A DNA stretch of 64,000 nucleotides from Mesotaenium endlicherianum (Eukaryota; Streptophyta; Zygnematophyceae; Zygnematales; Mesotaeniaceae), in NCBI GenBank assembly GCA_009602735.1, contig WELA01002856.1, forward strand, positions 124,001 through 188,000, given 5' to 3'. The notes beneath the pieces are model-generated. The model searched no databases and had not been told where the DNA came from. It saw nothing but the letters and a program-made list of their open reading frames with translations. Shown in pieces: positions 32,902 through 43,638 of this stretch (the stretch's first letter is position 1; every line of letters begins with the position of its first letter). Position numbers and translations under genes: made by a program.

Positions 32902-33631
32902 GTTTATAAAGTGCATTTTTGAGTTTCATAAAATTATGTTTTGATTGTTCATTCATGTAGAGTGCATTTTTGTGGTCATTTTGATATAAAGTTCATCGAA
33001 TTTGGTCAAGTATTGAGAGAGTTATGGATTTCCGAAGTTTAATTAGTTTTGAGTCGGTTGACGACTGTCCATAATTCGCGGTGAGCGCGACCGTCGGATT
33101 GACCGACAGCGTTGAGCGATCTGGCCCGTTAGAATGAACTCGAACCTTCACGTTAGTTCGGCTGACGCGGAGTGCCGACTAGGTCGATTCACCTAGAAGT
33201 TTCGATTTAGCCTAGCGCGTCTAAGATAGAATATTCTAGTAATGTCGATGCATGTTTGTGGACGTCATTTCGGCCCGACACGTCAGATTAGACTGATCTG
33301 GCTTTTTCACGAATATTATGGAAGGGACGATTTGACGAACACTTAGGAAAATCCGTAGCTTCCTCCTAGGAAGAAGCACTTAGGCAGAAAATTATAAATA
33401 GGCATAACTTCTTTGTTTCTCATCAGTTTTCACCTATGTAAATTTCTACGGGTTTGTAATGACAAGGCCTTTCATCCTACATCATTTGTGAGCACTTTCT
33501 TGCTACTCAAAATGTTGAGTATTTTTCCTAAGCTTTGTTAGTGATATGCCGCTGCACTCTCTAGTATGATGGCAACTAGTTCCTTTCCTCGTGAGTCACT
33601 ACGCTTCCACTAGGGCATTTTGCCCCTTTCA
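32889..33631 (+). repeat. 3' LTR of A1
   Basis: 743 bp, TGTAAGGTCATAGG to GCCCCTTTCA, followed by GGTGG. Confidence 0.95.
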
Positions 33632-33701
33632 GGTGGACAGACACATCAAGGCATCCCCTCTTGAATGTTCTTAGAGTGTCGCGTGGTGTGGAGTTGTTCA
33701 T
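33632..33701 (+). pseudogene. hAT transposase segment between A1 and A2
   Basis: Only 70 bp (including duplicated GGTGG and TTCAT). Reads TDTSRHPLLNVLRVSRGVELF, matching the WTD..RPLINFLV..RGV..L stretch of the hAT core that follows LDGW. Confidence 0.8.
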
Positions 33702-34437
33702 TGTAAGGTCATAGATTTACAAAGTGCATTTTTGAGTTCCTTAAAAGTATGTTTTGATTGCTTAGAAGTGTAGAGTGATTTTTGTGGTCATTTTGATATA
33801 AAGTTCATCAAATTTGGTCAAGTATTGAGAGAGTTATGGATTTCCAAAGTTTAATTAGTTTTGAGGTCGGTTGACGACTGTCCTTAATTCGCGGTGAGCG
33901 CGACCGTCGGATTGACCGATAGCGTCGAGCGATCTGGGCCGTTAGAGTGAATTCGAACCTTCACGTAAGTTCGGCTGACGCGGACTGCCGACTAGGTCGA
34001 TTCACCTAGAAGTTTCGGATTAGCCTAGCGCGTCTAAGTTAGTATATTCTAGATATTTCGATGCATGCATGTGGACGTCAAATCGACCCGACACGTCAGA
34101 TGAGACTGGTCTGGCTTATTCACAAATATTCTGGAAGGGACGATTTGACAATCACTTAAGAAATCCGTTGCTAAGCGGCCCTCCCGCCTAGGGGCGAGCG
34201 GCCGTCGTAGAAAACTATAAATAAGCATAACTACTTCATTTCTCATCAGTTTTCACTTTTGTAAATTTCTACGGGTTTGTAATGACAAGGCCTTCTATCC
34301 TACATCATTTGTGAGCACTTTCTTGTATTTTTCCTAAGCTTTTTTAGTGATATGCCGTTGCACTCTTTAGTATGATTGCAACCAGTTCTTTTCCTCGTGA
34401 GTTACTACGCTTCCACTAGGGCACTCTGCCCCTTTCA
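33702..34437 (+). repeat. 5' LTR of A2
   Basis: 736 bp, TGTAAGGTCATAGA to GCCCCTTTCA. Confidence 0.95.
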
Positions 34438-34439
34438 TC

Positions 34440-34451
34440 TGGTATCGGAGC
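34440..34451 (+). promoter_or_regulatory. Primer binding site of A2
   Basis: TGGTATCGGAGC two bases after the LTR, as in A1. Confidence 0.85.
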
Positions 34452-34479
34452 AGGGCTAGTTTGCATATTATATTAAGGA

Positions 34480-35500
34480 GCCGCAGTCGGCAAGTGGAGG
34501 AGGCGAACATGTCGAGCATGTTGAGCGTGTGGAGCAGAGGGCACCACCTTTGTCAAGGGAGCAACAAGAGATGCAGGCGATGTTGAGGCAGATGGCAAAC
34601 GCAATTGGAGGAAAAGTCTACACACAGTTTCAACAAAATATGCGCGCGGAGGTGAAGAGAATGGTGCGAGTTGTTATGGGGAACGCCGCTTCGATGAGTT
34701 CGGCACCTGCACCCGTTGTGCCACCAATTCATGTTAATCCAGTGGTGCAACCAGTTTTTCCACCCGCATTAGGAGTGCGTGCGCCTAAGCCTGAAGTGTA
34801 TACTGCAGAGCGTGGATCGCCGCCTGTTCATCAATGGATTTTTGGAGTGAAGAAGTTTATGGAGTATTCTGCGCTCACGCCCGACAAGCAAGTCGCCTTT
34901 GTCATAATTTTGCTGCAGAAGAGTGGTGGAGCTTGGTATGAAAGAGAAGAGCAGCTGTCTGGAGTTCCTGCTAGTGTTGATCAGCTATTTGAAGGCTTGA
35001 AGAGGCAATTTCAACCTATTGCACCCGAGGCTATCGCTCGAGATCTATTGGTGCGCCTTTGTCAACAAGGAAGCGTTCAAGAGTATGTATTGCGCTTCAA
35101 CGAGCTGGTGCTTCAATGTCCATCCATGCACAAGTCGGAGATGATGGACAAGTTCAAGAGGGGACTCAAGCCAACTGTGGCCAAGGAAGTGGCGCTCAAG
35201 GACCCTACCGGTCTTGGAGAAATGATGGCATTGGCAACAAGGGTCGACGCTGTGGAGTATAGTCAGAGGCACTTGGGCAGCCACAACGTTGGAGAATATC
35301 GACACTTTGGATCTTAAGCACCAAGCACGAGTGGACAAGGTCCAGTACCTATGGAGTTGGGACTTGTGCAGTACCAGCGCAGGCAGCAAAATCTCAAGCC
35401 GAGAGGACCCTGCTATAATTGCGGCAAACTTGGACATTGGGTTCGAGACTGTTATGTGAAGGCGAAGCAACCTCAACAGCAGGAAAAAGGAGGACGCCAG
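34480..35500 (+). pseudogene. A2 gag remnant
   Basis: Same parts as A1 gag: QQEMQAMLRQMANAIGGKV helix, capsid region with KKFMEYSALTPDKQVAFVI and LCQQGSVQEYVLRFNELVL, and a CCHC knuckle ([14 protein letters not shown]) near 35410-35455. Broken fossil. Confidence 0.85.
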
Positions 35501-37260
35501 TAAGTCGTTCTGGGGTGTCTACTGGCGTGAAGGCAAGAACTTACAAGGAGGTTATCCCCAGGAGCCTGCCGAGAAGCGAAAGACGAGATCTTGACAAGCC
35601 TATCATCGTGGAAGGAGTGGTCGACGGCAACAAGGCGAAGTGTATGGTCCACAGTGGCGCAAGTGCAAACTTTGTGCACAAGAAGCTGGTGAAAGAGTGG
35701 CGAATCCCTGTGCAGAAGCATTATGAGCCTAAGGAGGCAATTTTGGCGAATGGGCAGAGACTCAAGTGTGGTGCACCTACGGAAGCTATTCACGTGGAAG
35801 TAGCGGGGCACCAGAGTACTGAAGTTATGGAGCAGGCAGAGTTAGGTCACCATGAGGTGATATTGGGCCGACCATGGCTGAGGAAAGCCAACCCTCAAGT
35901 GCACTGGAGCACAGGACAAATAAAAGTCCAAGGGCGTGATGGTCCAATGGAGACAGCGAAACAGGTGGAGGTAGATACGACCACAAGTAACTGTCTTCTG
36001 TCGAGCCTGCAAGTTAAGAAGCTATGCAGGGCGAATCAGGTGAAGGAGATGTACCTTGTTTCGATGGCCCTGGCCAGGTCATCAGATGGAGCAAGCGTGA
36101 ATCCTAACAGCCTGGGCGAATGTACATCGTCGGAGGAGCAAGTAGTGGTGTCTGATCCCCTTGCTCAGAAGAAGCAAAGCCCAACCGCTCAAGAGAAGAA
36201 GCCTGCTGAGACGCCTGCCCAAATTAAGGCGCTGTTGGAGGAATTCAAGTGCGTTTTTCCTGAGGAGCTACCTGCAGGATTACTTCCACAGAGAGCTATG
36301 GAGCACAAGATCGAGTTGGAACCAGGGAGCAAGCCACCAGTGAGACCCGCCTATCGTCAATCGTTTGTGGAGTTGGACGAGTTGAAGAAGCACCTGACAG
36401 AGTTGTTGGAGAAGGGATTCATCCGACCTAGCGAGTCTCCATTTGCAGTGCCAGTCTTATTTGTGAAGAAGAAGGATGGGACTATGAGGATGTGTGTCGA
36501 CTACCGAGCTCTCAACAAGATCACCATCAAGAACAGGTACCACTTCCACGAGTGGATGAGTTGATTGACAGGCTTGTCGGGGCGAAGTATTTCTCGAAGA
36601 TCGATTTGAGGAGTGGCTATCACCAGGTACGGATTGCGAAAGGAGACGTTCAGAAGACTGCTTTCAGAACTCGCTATGGTTTGTTCGAGTTCACAGTCAT
36701 GCCTTTTGGATTGACCAATGCTCCTGCTACATTGATGGGACTCATGAATAGTATCTTCAGACCCTACTTGGACCAGTTTGTGGTGGTATTTTTGGACGAC
36801 ATCCTGATCTATTCGAAGACCTTGGAGGAGCATGTGGAGCATCTGAGGAAGGTGTTGGAGGTCTTGAGAGATCAAAAGTTGTATGGGAAGATGAGCAAAT
36901 GCGACTTCTGTCTAAATGGACATACAGTGGGAGCTGAAGGAGTCACGGTGGAGCAGAAGAAGGTGCAAGCAGTAAGAGCTTGGCCGGTACCTGCTGATAT
37001 TCATCAACTCAGGAGTTTCCTCGGCATGGCGAATTATTATCGACGTTTCATTGAAGGATTTGCCAAGGTGTGTGCACCGCTGACGGACATGTTGAAGAAC
37101 CAGGAGAAGTGGCTATGGGGTGACAAGGAGTAGCAAGCATTTGAGAGGATTAAGGAGTTATTGACACAGGCACCTGTGTTGGCAATTGCCAGTCCAGAGC
37201 TTCCTTTCACTATCATCACAGACGCATCAAACTTTGCAGTGGGAGCCATTCTTCTCTAGG
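35501..37260 (+). pseudogene. A2 protease, RT and RNase H start
   Basis: Protease region ([15 protein letters not shown]), RT fingers ([19 protein letters not shown]), palm ([47 protein letters not shown]), connection ([17 protein letters not shown]) and RNase H start ([12 protein letters not shown]). It keeps more RT than A1 does. Broken fossil. Confidence 0.88.
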
Positions 37261-38224
37261 ACCAGGGCCAAGGATTGCAACCTGTGGCATATGAGAGCAG
37301 GAAGTTGAGTCCTGCTGAGCAAAACTATGCAGCACACGAGCGGGAGATGTTGGCTATTATCCAGGCTTTGAGGATTTGGCGATGCTGTGTGGACGGCCGG
37401 AAGGTGTTCATCAAGACCGACCACAAGAGCTTGGAGAAGTTTATGACGCAACCAACGTTGACACCAAGACAAGCAAGGTGGATGGAGTTTCTGCAACAGT
37501 TCGACCACAAGATTGAGTATTTACCGGGGAAGATCAACCCTGCAGACGCTTTATCCAGGAGGTGTGACCTTGCAGCTGTCTCAGTCATCAAGGAGAGTGG
37601 ACTTCAAGGAGAAGCTTCAGAGAGGTTATGAAGAAGACCCAGAGTATGCTGATGGTGGAGCAGCTGAGTTTAACTCGAGTATGCACAAGAAGGACGGCAT
37701 ATGGTACTATGGTGATTTCAAAAGAGTGGTGGTACCTGACATCAAGGAGCTACGAGTCTTACTACTTGCGGAGCATCATGATTGCTTATATGCTGGACAC
37801 TTTGGAAGCGAGAAGACGGCAAGCGTGCTGAAGCGAGAATACTATTGGAGAAATATGGACAAGGACATCAAGGAGTGGATCAGGAGTTGCGATGCGTGCC
37901 AGCGTAACAAGACACCAAATCAAAAGAAGGGAGTTGTTTGCGGCCATACGTTGACCCAAATGAAGTACATCCAGGACGACTGCCTACACCGCCACCACCG
38001 GTCGAGATCGATGATGTATTGGAGTATGAAGTGGAGGCGATTGTCGGCGATCGACGAGTCAAGCGAGGTCAACGACTTGTTCAAGAGTATCTGGTCAAGT
38101 GGAAGGGCTACCATGCGGACGACAACACTTGGGAGCCAGAGGCCAACTTGACTCATTGCAAGATTAAGTTGAGACGTTATCTGCAGAATGCGTCGAGGAC
38201 GTCGCATCTTGAGGAGGGGGATGA
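37261..38224 (+). pseudogene. A2 RNase H, integrase zinc-binding and chromodomain
   Basis: RNase H (EREMLAIIQALRIWRC; TDHKSLEKFM), integrase zinc-binding ([31 protein letters not shown]) and then, directly, the C-terminal chromodomain ([34 protein letters not shown]). Broken fossil. Confidence 0.85.
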
Positions 38225-38963
38225 TGTAAGGTCATAGGTTTAATAAGTGCATTTTTGAGTTCCTTAAAAGTATGTTTTGATTACTTAGAAGTGTAGAGTG
38301 TATTTTTGTGGTCATTTTGATATAAAGTTCATCGAATTTGGTCAAGTATCGAGAGAGTTATGGATTTCCAAAGTTTAATTGGTTTTGAGGTCGGTTGACG
38401 ACTGTCCTTAATTCGCGGTGAGCGCGACCGTCGGATTGACCGACAGCGTCGAGCGATCTGGGCTGTTAGAGTGATTTCGAACCTTCACGTAAGTTCGGCT
38501 GACGCGGAGTGCCGACTAGGTCAATTCACCTAGAAGTTTCGGATTAGCCTAGCGCGTCTAAGTTAGTGTGTTCTAGATATTTCGAATTCATGCATGTGGA
38601 CGTCAAATCGACCCGACACGTCAGATGAGACTGGTCTGGCTTTTTCACGAAGATTCTGGAAGGGACGATTTGACAAACACTTAAGAAAATCCGTTGCTAA
38701 GCGGCTTTCCCGCCTAGGGGCGAGCGGCCGTCGTAGAAAATTATAAATAGGCATAACTACTTCATTTCTCATCAGTTTTCACTTCTGTAAATTTTGTAAA
38801 GTTTGTAATGACAGGGCCTTTCATCCTACATCATTTGTGAGCAATTTCTTGTATTTTTCCTAAGCTTTCTTAGTGATATGCCGCTGCATTCTTTAGTTTG
38901 ATTGCAACCAGTTCTTTTCCTCGTGAGTTACTACGCTTCCACTAGGGCACTCTGCCCCTTTCA
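38225..38963 (+). repeat. 3' LTR of A2
   Basis: 739 bp, TGTAAGGTCATAGG to GCCCCTTTCA, followed by TTCAT. Confidence 0.95.
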
Positions 38964-39714
38964 TTCATGGACTCCATTACTACTGAGGGTAAGAAGAAGA
39001 CGGGTGAGTACATTGCTAAGTTCATTATTGAAGCCGTAAAGAAAGTGGGTCCTGAAAATGTCGTGCAAGTGTGCACAGATTCAGCTGCCAATTGTGTCAA
39101 AGCGAGAGAGTTGGTACAAGAGTTCCCTAACATTTTTAGAACACCTTGTGCGGCCCATTGCCTAGATTTGCTTCTCAAAGACCTAGGGAAAATTCAAGAG
39201 TTAGAAGAGATTGCAGATATATTCAAGGGCTTAGTCCAGTTTGGGACTAATCACCACATGCCTCACGCTATTTATTGTCAGCATGCAAAGAGGCTCAATA
39301 ATGTGTTAAAGTTGTTGAAGCCTGCACCCACCAGATTCGCAAGTAAATTTTTATGCTTGTAAAGATTGTATGAGGTTAGAGACACCTTGCAAGCTATGGT
39401 AGCTGATAGTTGTTGGCTTGAGTGGTCTGTTAGGAATGGGTGTGCAAATGAGGCTACGAGGATTCGAGACATCATTCGGAAAGACAGTATGTGGGAGAGA
39501 TTGAAAGTGTGGGTAAATGTGTGTGAGCCAATAATTGTACTTCTTCGTCTTGTTGACTCTCCAAAACCAGCACTAGGGAAAATCTGGGCCAGGATGTCTG
39601 CGATTCAAGAGCACGTCAATAATGCCCCCGGTTTAAAAGACGCTCAAATAGCCAAGGCTGCCAAGGAAGTTGCTGCGCGTTGGCAACAACTACTCTCTCC
39701 GTTGCATTCCACCG
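38964..39714 (+). pseudogene. hAT transposase: DUF659 / catalytic-core exon
   Basis: Reads KKTGEYIAKFIIEAVKKVG, PENVVQVCTDSAANC, AAHCLDLLLKDLGKI and KPAPTRFASKFLCL, then RLYEVRDTLQAM, LRLVDSPKPALGKIWARM and AKEVAARWQQLLSPLHSTG. The QVCTDSAANC motif holds the second catalytic Asp of the hAT RNase H-like fold; CAAHCLDL is the usual C-x2-H companion motif. A TAA at 39361-39363 stands where relatives have Lys before RLYEVR, so the exon is broken even apart from the nested elements. It ends at a donor GTAGGT (39715). The family is the plant-type hAT with DUF659. Confidence 0.88.
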
Positions 39715-39937
39715 GTAGGTTGTTATTTGTCATATTTGTCTCCATCCTTCTCGTTAGGCATGTTGTTGAACTTGATTTGCTGCTGTGTTTTCCTGCTCGT
39801 CCTTGTGTGTCATGTTCCCTCTCTCTCATCTCTCTCAATGCTCTCTTTTCTCTCTCTCTTCTCTCACTCTCTCTCTCTATGGACATTATTGAATATGTTT
39901 GTTTATGATATTAATGTTTTGTTCTGCTCTTGTGCAG
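39715..39937 (+). other. Intron of the hAT gene
   Basis: Donor G|GTAGGT, acceptor TTGTGCAG|G, with a strong CTCT-rich tract. Joining the exons across it gives HSTGYYMDPEF, which fits the hAT consensus (HAAGYYLNPEF-like), so the intron is well supported. Confidence 0.8.
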
Positions 39938-40565
39938 GCTACTACATGGATCCAGAGTTTTGAGACCATGATTCTTGGGCCAGCAATAGTTCTCTCTTAA
40001 GGGACCATTTGCTAGTGTGCTAGAAGCTTGTTGGAAAGGGGACTTTGCTAAGAGCTCAAGTTGACAAGGAGCTGAGCCTCTATCACGAAAAGGGGGATAC
40101 ATTTGGTGATAGTGTAGTATTGGTAAATAAGAGTAGTATGCCTGCACATGTTTGGTGGGAAATATATGGGAGTGTATGTCCAAACCTGCAAGCTCTTGCA
40201 ATGAAAGTCTTGTCCCAACCTGCATCAACTTCTGCTTGTGAGCGGAATTGGTCGAAATACGGCGCAACAGGTTGCTTCCAAGTAGGGCAAAGAAGCTTGT
40301 ATATGTGCACTCTATGTTGAGGTTGCAAGAGAAAAGCGTCAAAAGTCTAGGTACAGCAAGTGTAGAAAAACTACCATGGGTTGTTGAAGCGGAGCTTGAA
40401 GTATCTCAAGAGGTTGTAGAAGCGGAACTCACAGACAATGCAGAGAATATTGTCTTTGAGCAAGAGAGTGAGGATGAGGAAGAGGAAGAGGAGTTAGAGG
40501 AAGAAGGGGTGGAGGAAGAGGAGAGCCTTGTAGATACAAGGAGGACAAGAGCTAGAAGATGTTGA
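39938..40565 (+). pseudogene. hAT transposase: C-terminal dimerisation region and acidic tail
   Basis: After GYYMDPEF a TGA (39961) replaces the expected Arg. Frame changes follow between LRDHL and VLEACWKGDFAKSSS and again after it. The hATC domain is seen at about 40060-40330: DKELSLYHEKGDTFGD, MPAHVWWEIYGSVCPNLQAL, VLSQPASTSACERNWS, then after a short deletion RRNRLLPSRAKKLVYVHS. A Glu-rich tail (about 40430-40530) ends RTRARRC. This domain mediates transposase dimers. With two stops and at least three frame changes the gene is dead. Confidence 0.85.
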
Positions 40566-41199
40566 TGTTGTGCAATCACTTTCTCGTTTGTTTGTAGGCA
40601 TGTGAGCATTGATGTTACATGTGCAATCTCTACTTAATGTTTACTTCTAATTATCTTGGGTATGGGTATGATTGATACAATGATTTATATTACATGTCTT
40701 AGCAATAGCAATGTAATTGTGAATTAATCATATATGTGGCGTACGAATTTTGAAGAAGTTTGTCTCTCTGCAAATACGTACTCAACTTCTCAATTCTTAA
40801 TAGTAAGCAATTTGCAAAAATGATTGGAAAAAGAGGATTGAAAGAGAGGTGAATAACAAACTAAGCAAACAATGCACTTAAAACAGCGAGAACGACAGCG
40901 AACAAGCAAACTCGAGAACTTGGCGTGCACGCAAACAAGATAACCTTAAAAATTAGTAAGAAAAAATTTCTAAACTCAAAAATAATTTCCAAAATAGTTT
41001 TTCTGCCCGGCATGTGTCAAAAAGTACGAACATGTACGACATGTACAATATTACGTCGACACTTAATGTCCATGATTTTCTTTTGATTGAAAATAATATT
41101 TATATTAAAAACAAACACGAACTAAGCGAACAAGGCTCAAAAAACAACACGAACTATAGCGAACAAGCGAACTGCAAAACTAAGCGTACATGCGAACGG
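40566..41199. other. Right flank of the hAT with subterminal repeats
   Basis: Non-coding and AT-rich. GCGAACAAG recurs (near 40899, 41127 and 41158) with CGAACT and ACTAAGC motifs. ACTAAGCAAACAA (40860-40872) is the exact reverse complement of TTGTTTGCTTAGT at 17213. Short repeats near the ends are typical transposase-binding sites of hAT elements. Confidence 0.5.
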
Positions 41200-41960
41200 C
41201 GTAACAGGACACAATGGGGTGTTAACGATCATGGATCGTTTCACTAAAGTGGTGTATTTAGGTGGCCACTAAACCATCAGCTGATGCAATCAAGACTGCT
41301 TGTCTCTTTATTGATCACGTGTTCAAGTTTCCTTGCATGCGGAAACATGCAGTCAAGATCATTAATGATCGTGCCAATAGATTTACAAGCAACTTCTGGC
41401 AGGAAGTTTGCTCGTACTTCGACATGACACTTCAGATATTCAGCAGCTTCCATCCTCAGACCAATAAGCCCGAGAAAAACGAATGAACCGCGTTCTAGAG
41501 CAGTTCCTCAAGCATTAGGTGAAGTTTCACTAAGACAACTGGGACACCCTCCTTTCAGTTTCAGAGTTCACTGCTACTAATGCTTATCAGGAACATGATT
41601 ATGGAAGACATCCGCACACTCCTCTCACGCGCGTCGTTTACGCTAAGGCGGGGATGTCAACTATGAGAGTACCAAGTGCACGCCAAGATGTCCATTCTTT
41701 GTAAGAGATGCACAAACAAGCGTTGGCTTTAACCGTTGCTCGAGATTGACAGAACACGTTTGCTGATACGCACAAGATTGATTTGAGTTTTGAGATTGGC
41801 AATAATTTACTTTTGCCACTAAAAACTTGTAACTCAAGCACCCAGCTTCTGCCTCGCTGGATAGGCCCTTTTATCGTTATTGCACACGTTTGACCTGTTG
41901 CAAAACGACTGGATTTGCAAATTTATGGGGCGAACGCATTCTGTGTTCCCATGTCAGTAT
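41200..41960 (+). pseudogene. Fossil gypsy element G: integrase core and tail
   Basis: Reads GHNGVLTIMDRFTKVVYL-like residues, then DAIKTACLFIDHVFKF, NDRANRFTSNFWQEVCSYFD and SSFHPQTN, the order of an integrase core between the first Asp and the Glu. Further traces to about 41960 fit the integrase tail. It may be the other half of the fragment at 16130-17075, separated by the hAT insertion. Broken. Confidence 0.75.
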
Positions 41961-42904
41961 ACTCAAGCTGTTTAGGTCTGACGGCCATTCTTAGCCACAA
42001 GCACCGGAATTGGAACTTACTGATGATGATAAGGCCTAAGATGTAGAGGACGTCCTACGACATCGCTACACCCATCATAAAGCCTCCCAAGGGAGCTTTT
42101 GATCAAATGGCTCAATTACGACTCCCGTTGGGACTTATACAAACCTAAGGATAAAATCTTACTCATTTGTAGTAACCTGCTTCAAGTAGTATTGATTACG
42201 ATGGGCTTTCACTCAGCAAGCTCTGTGCCACGGCAAGTGTGCTACACTTTGAGACGGATCAAATGCAAAAACTCATTTTCGTTAAGTGTTTTTCAAGGCG
42301 GAGAAGACCAATTCTCCGCCACATTTGAGCGAAGGGTTGGAGGCGGAGAAAGGCATTCCTCGGCCTCTCTCTACCACTTTCCGCCTCATAAGTACAATTC
42401 TCCGTCTGATTCTCCACTTGCAAGCGGAGTTACATGCAAATGAAGGAGACAATGGCCAATCATCAAGCGGAGTACATTGGCCAATCAAGACAGTGTACAA
42501 TATCTTCCAAAATTGAGTGTTTTGCAAAAGCAAGGGCAATTGAGTTTTTAATAAAAAGTTGCTTTCGCTTATGAATGCATTCTGATCCATTTTGACTTTT
42601 TTCATTGGTCGCTCTAGCCGTGGCTAGATCTCACACCAAAAGGGCGACCATGCCACCAACCTAACGATCCGATCTCATAAAGGCATGCGAACTAATGAAC
42701 AAATGCACCCGTCGACATGGGAGACAAATCAGGCATCAAGCGAAAATTGGCTACTTGCAAGTTCTCCCAGCAAGGTCAAAACCTCCCAAAAACCAAAAAT
42801 CCCAGAGCCCCCGTACATCCCAAACCCCGAAGGCCCTTAGCTGTGGAGGGCAAACCCCATACTCAGCAGGTGTATTGTTGAGTTGCGATAGTGGAGAGGT
42901 CGTT
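41961..42904. other. Non-coding 3' region of element G/D, left of C1
   Basis: No credible gene. It holds a 9-bp-stem hairpin GGCGGAGAA...TTCTCCGCC (42297-42320) and several more GGCGGAGAA/TTCTCCGYC half-sites up to about 42475. It ends with the TCGTT that C1 duplicated. Confidence 0.5.
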
Positions 42905-43625
42905 TGTAATGAATCAGTATATTAGTAGATATAATATTCATTTAAATAATATAGTTAATTAAGTTCAGCCTGCTGAACTCTAGTTAATAATCAGTCTGCT
43001 GAACTTCATATTTAATATTAGTTTAATGACTCAGCCGGAAGCAGCAGGCTGAAGTCAACTTAAGTCAGCTTGCTGACACATTCTTTGACAGCCAGCTGAC
43101 TTTCGTGCTCGGTAGCAGCGAACTGCCTTGATATGCATCTAAGTACGACATGCTAGATGAATGGCCAGATGACATCCCTATGATGGATGGCGATTCGGGA
43201 TGATGGGAGATGGCGGTGGATTTGGTTAACCGAGGTCCTACCAACGTGGTTAACTCCCGAGCAGGCGGTGCCATCGCACTGACCGTTGAACAGTAAACTC
43301 ATTCCATGTACATATGCTAGGCATTGCTCTCGAGTTCGGCATTCGGAAACGAGGCCAACTCTTTTGTACAGCTTACGGAGAGAGATCTGAATCCAAGGCG
43401 AGAATTCATTGATACGCACTGTCTTCCAACCTTGCTTATGTAAGAGTTTATTGAATGCATTATTAATGCTAGTTTACTTGCATTTGACTTACGAGTATTA
43501 TTCACTGCTAGTGTGTGGTCCTTTGCTTATTGATTCAATTTACGGAAAATACCATAAAGATTACTTGCTGATATAAAGATCTTTATTAATTGTTAATCGC
43601 CTAATTGGTAAGTCGATTCATTCCA
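42905..43625 (+). repeat. 5' LTR of C1
   Basis: 721 bp, TGTAATGAATCAGTATA to GATTCATTCCA. Contains repeated near-palindromes TTCAGCCTGCTGAA, GTCAGCTTGCTGAC and CAGTCTGCTG. On its complementary strand an 88-codon open stretch is shared with most other C LTRs. Confidence 0.95.
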
Positions 43626-43626
43626 G

Positions 43627-43638
43627 TGGTATCGGAGC
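43627..43638 (+). promoter_or_regulatory. Primer binding site of C1
   Basis: TGGTATCGGAGC one base after the LTR. Confidence 0.85.

Larger units (their letters stand above)
27267..33631 (+). mobile_element. LTR element A1: Ty3/gypsy chromovirus, broken, TSD GGTGG
   Basis: 6,365 bp including a nested solo C LTR (30139-30859). LTRs 27267-28010 and 32889-33631; perfect duplication GGTGG (27262-27266, 33632-33636); primer site; gag, protease, RT, RNase H, integrase and chromodomain parts in order. LTRs differ by roughly 5% by eye. The coding part is broken in several places (about five). It interrupts the hAT gene in the same orientation. Confidence 0.95.
33702..38963 (+). mobile_element. LTR element A2: Ty3/gypsy chromovirus, broken, TSD TTCAT
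   Basis: 5,262 bp with LTRs 33702-34437 and 38225-38963, a perfect duplication TTCAT (33697-33701, 38964-38968), a primer site and gag to chromodomain parts. It is a sister of A1 (same coding order, LTRs alike), but its LTRs form a slightly different subtype (GCGAGCGGCCGTCG near the TATA box) and its integrase part is much shorter than in A1. The LTR pair differs by roughly 4-5% by eye. About five breaks. Confidence 0.95.
17076..41200 (+). mobile_element. Decayed hAT transposon, cut by three LTR elements (ends approximate)
   Basis: The transposase parts are in order on the plus strand: BED-like zinc finger (about 19980-20090), central region (to 20430; 27111-27266; 33632-33701), DUF659/RNase H-like core (38964-39714) and hAT C-terminal dimerisation region (39938-40565). 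Removing B, A1 and A2 plus one copy of each 5-bp duplication brings the hAT segments back in register (for example ISKYS then LKTGLPY; LDGW then TDTSRHPL). Ends are estimated from inverted subterminal similarity: TTGTTTGCTTAGT at 17213-17225 is the reverse complement of 40860-40872, and TTGCAGTT-GCTT near 17178 matches reversed 41167-41178. I could not find an 8-bp target duplication. Confidence 0.8.
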
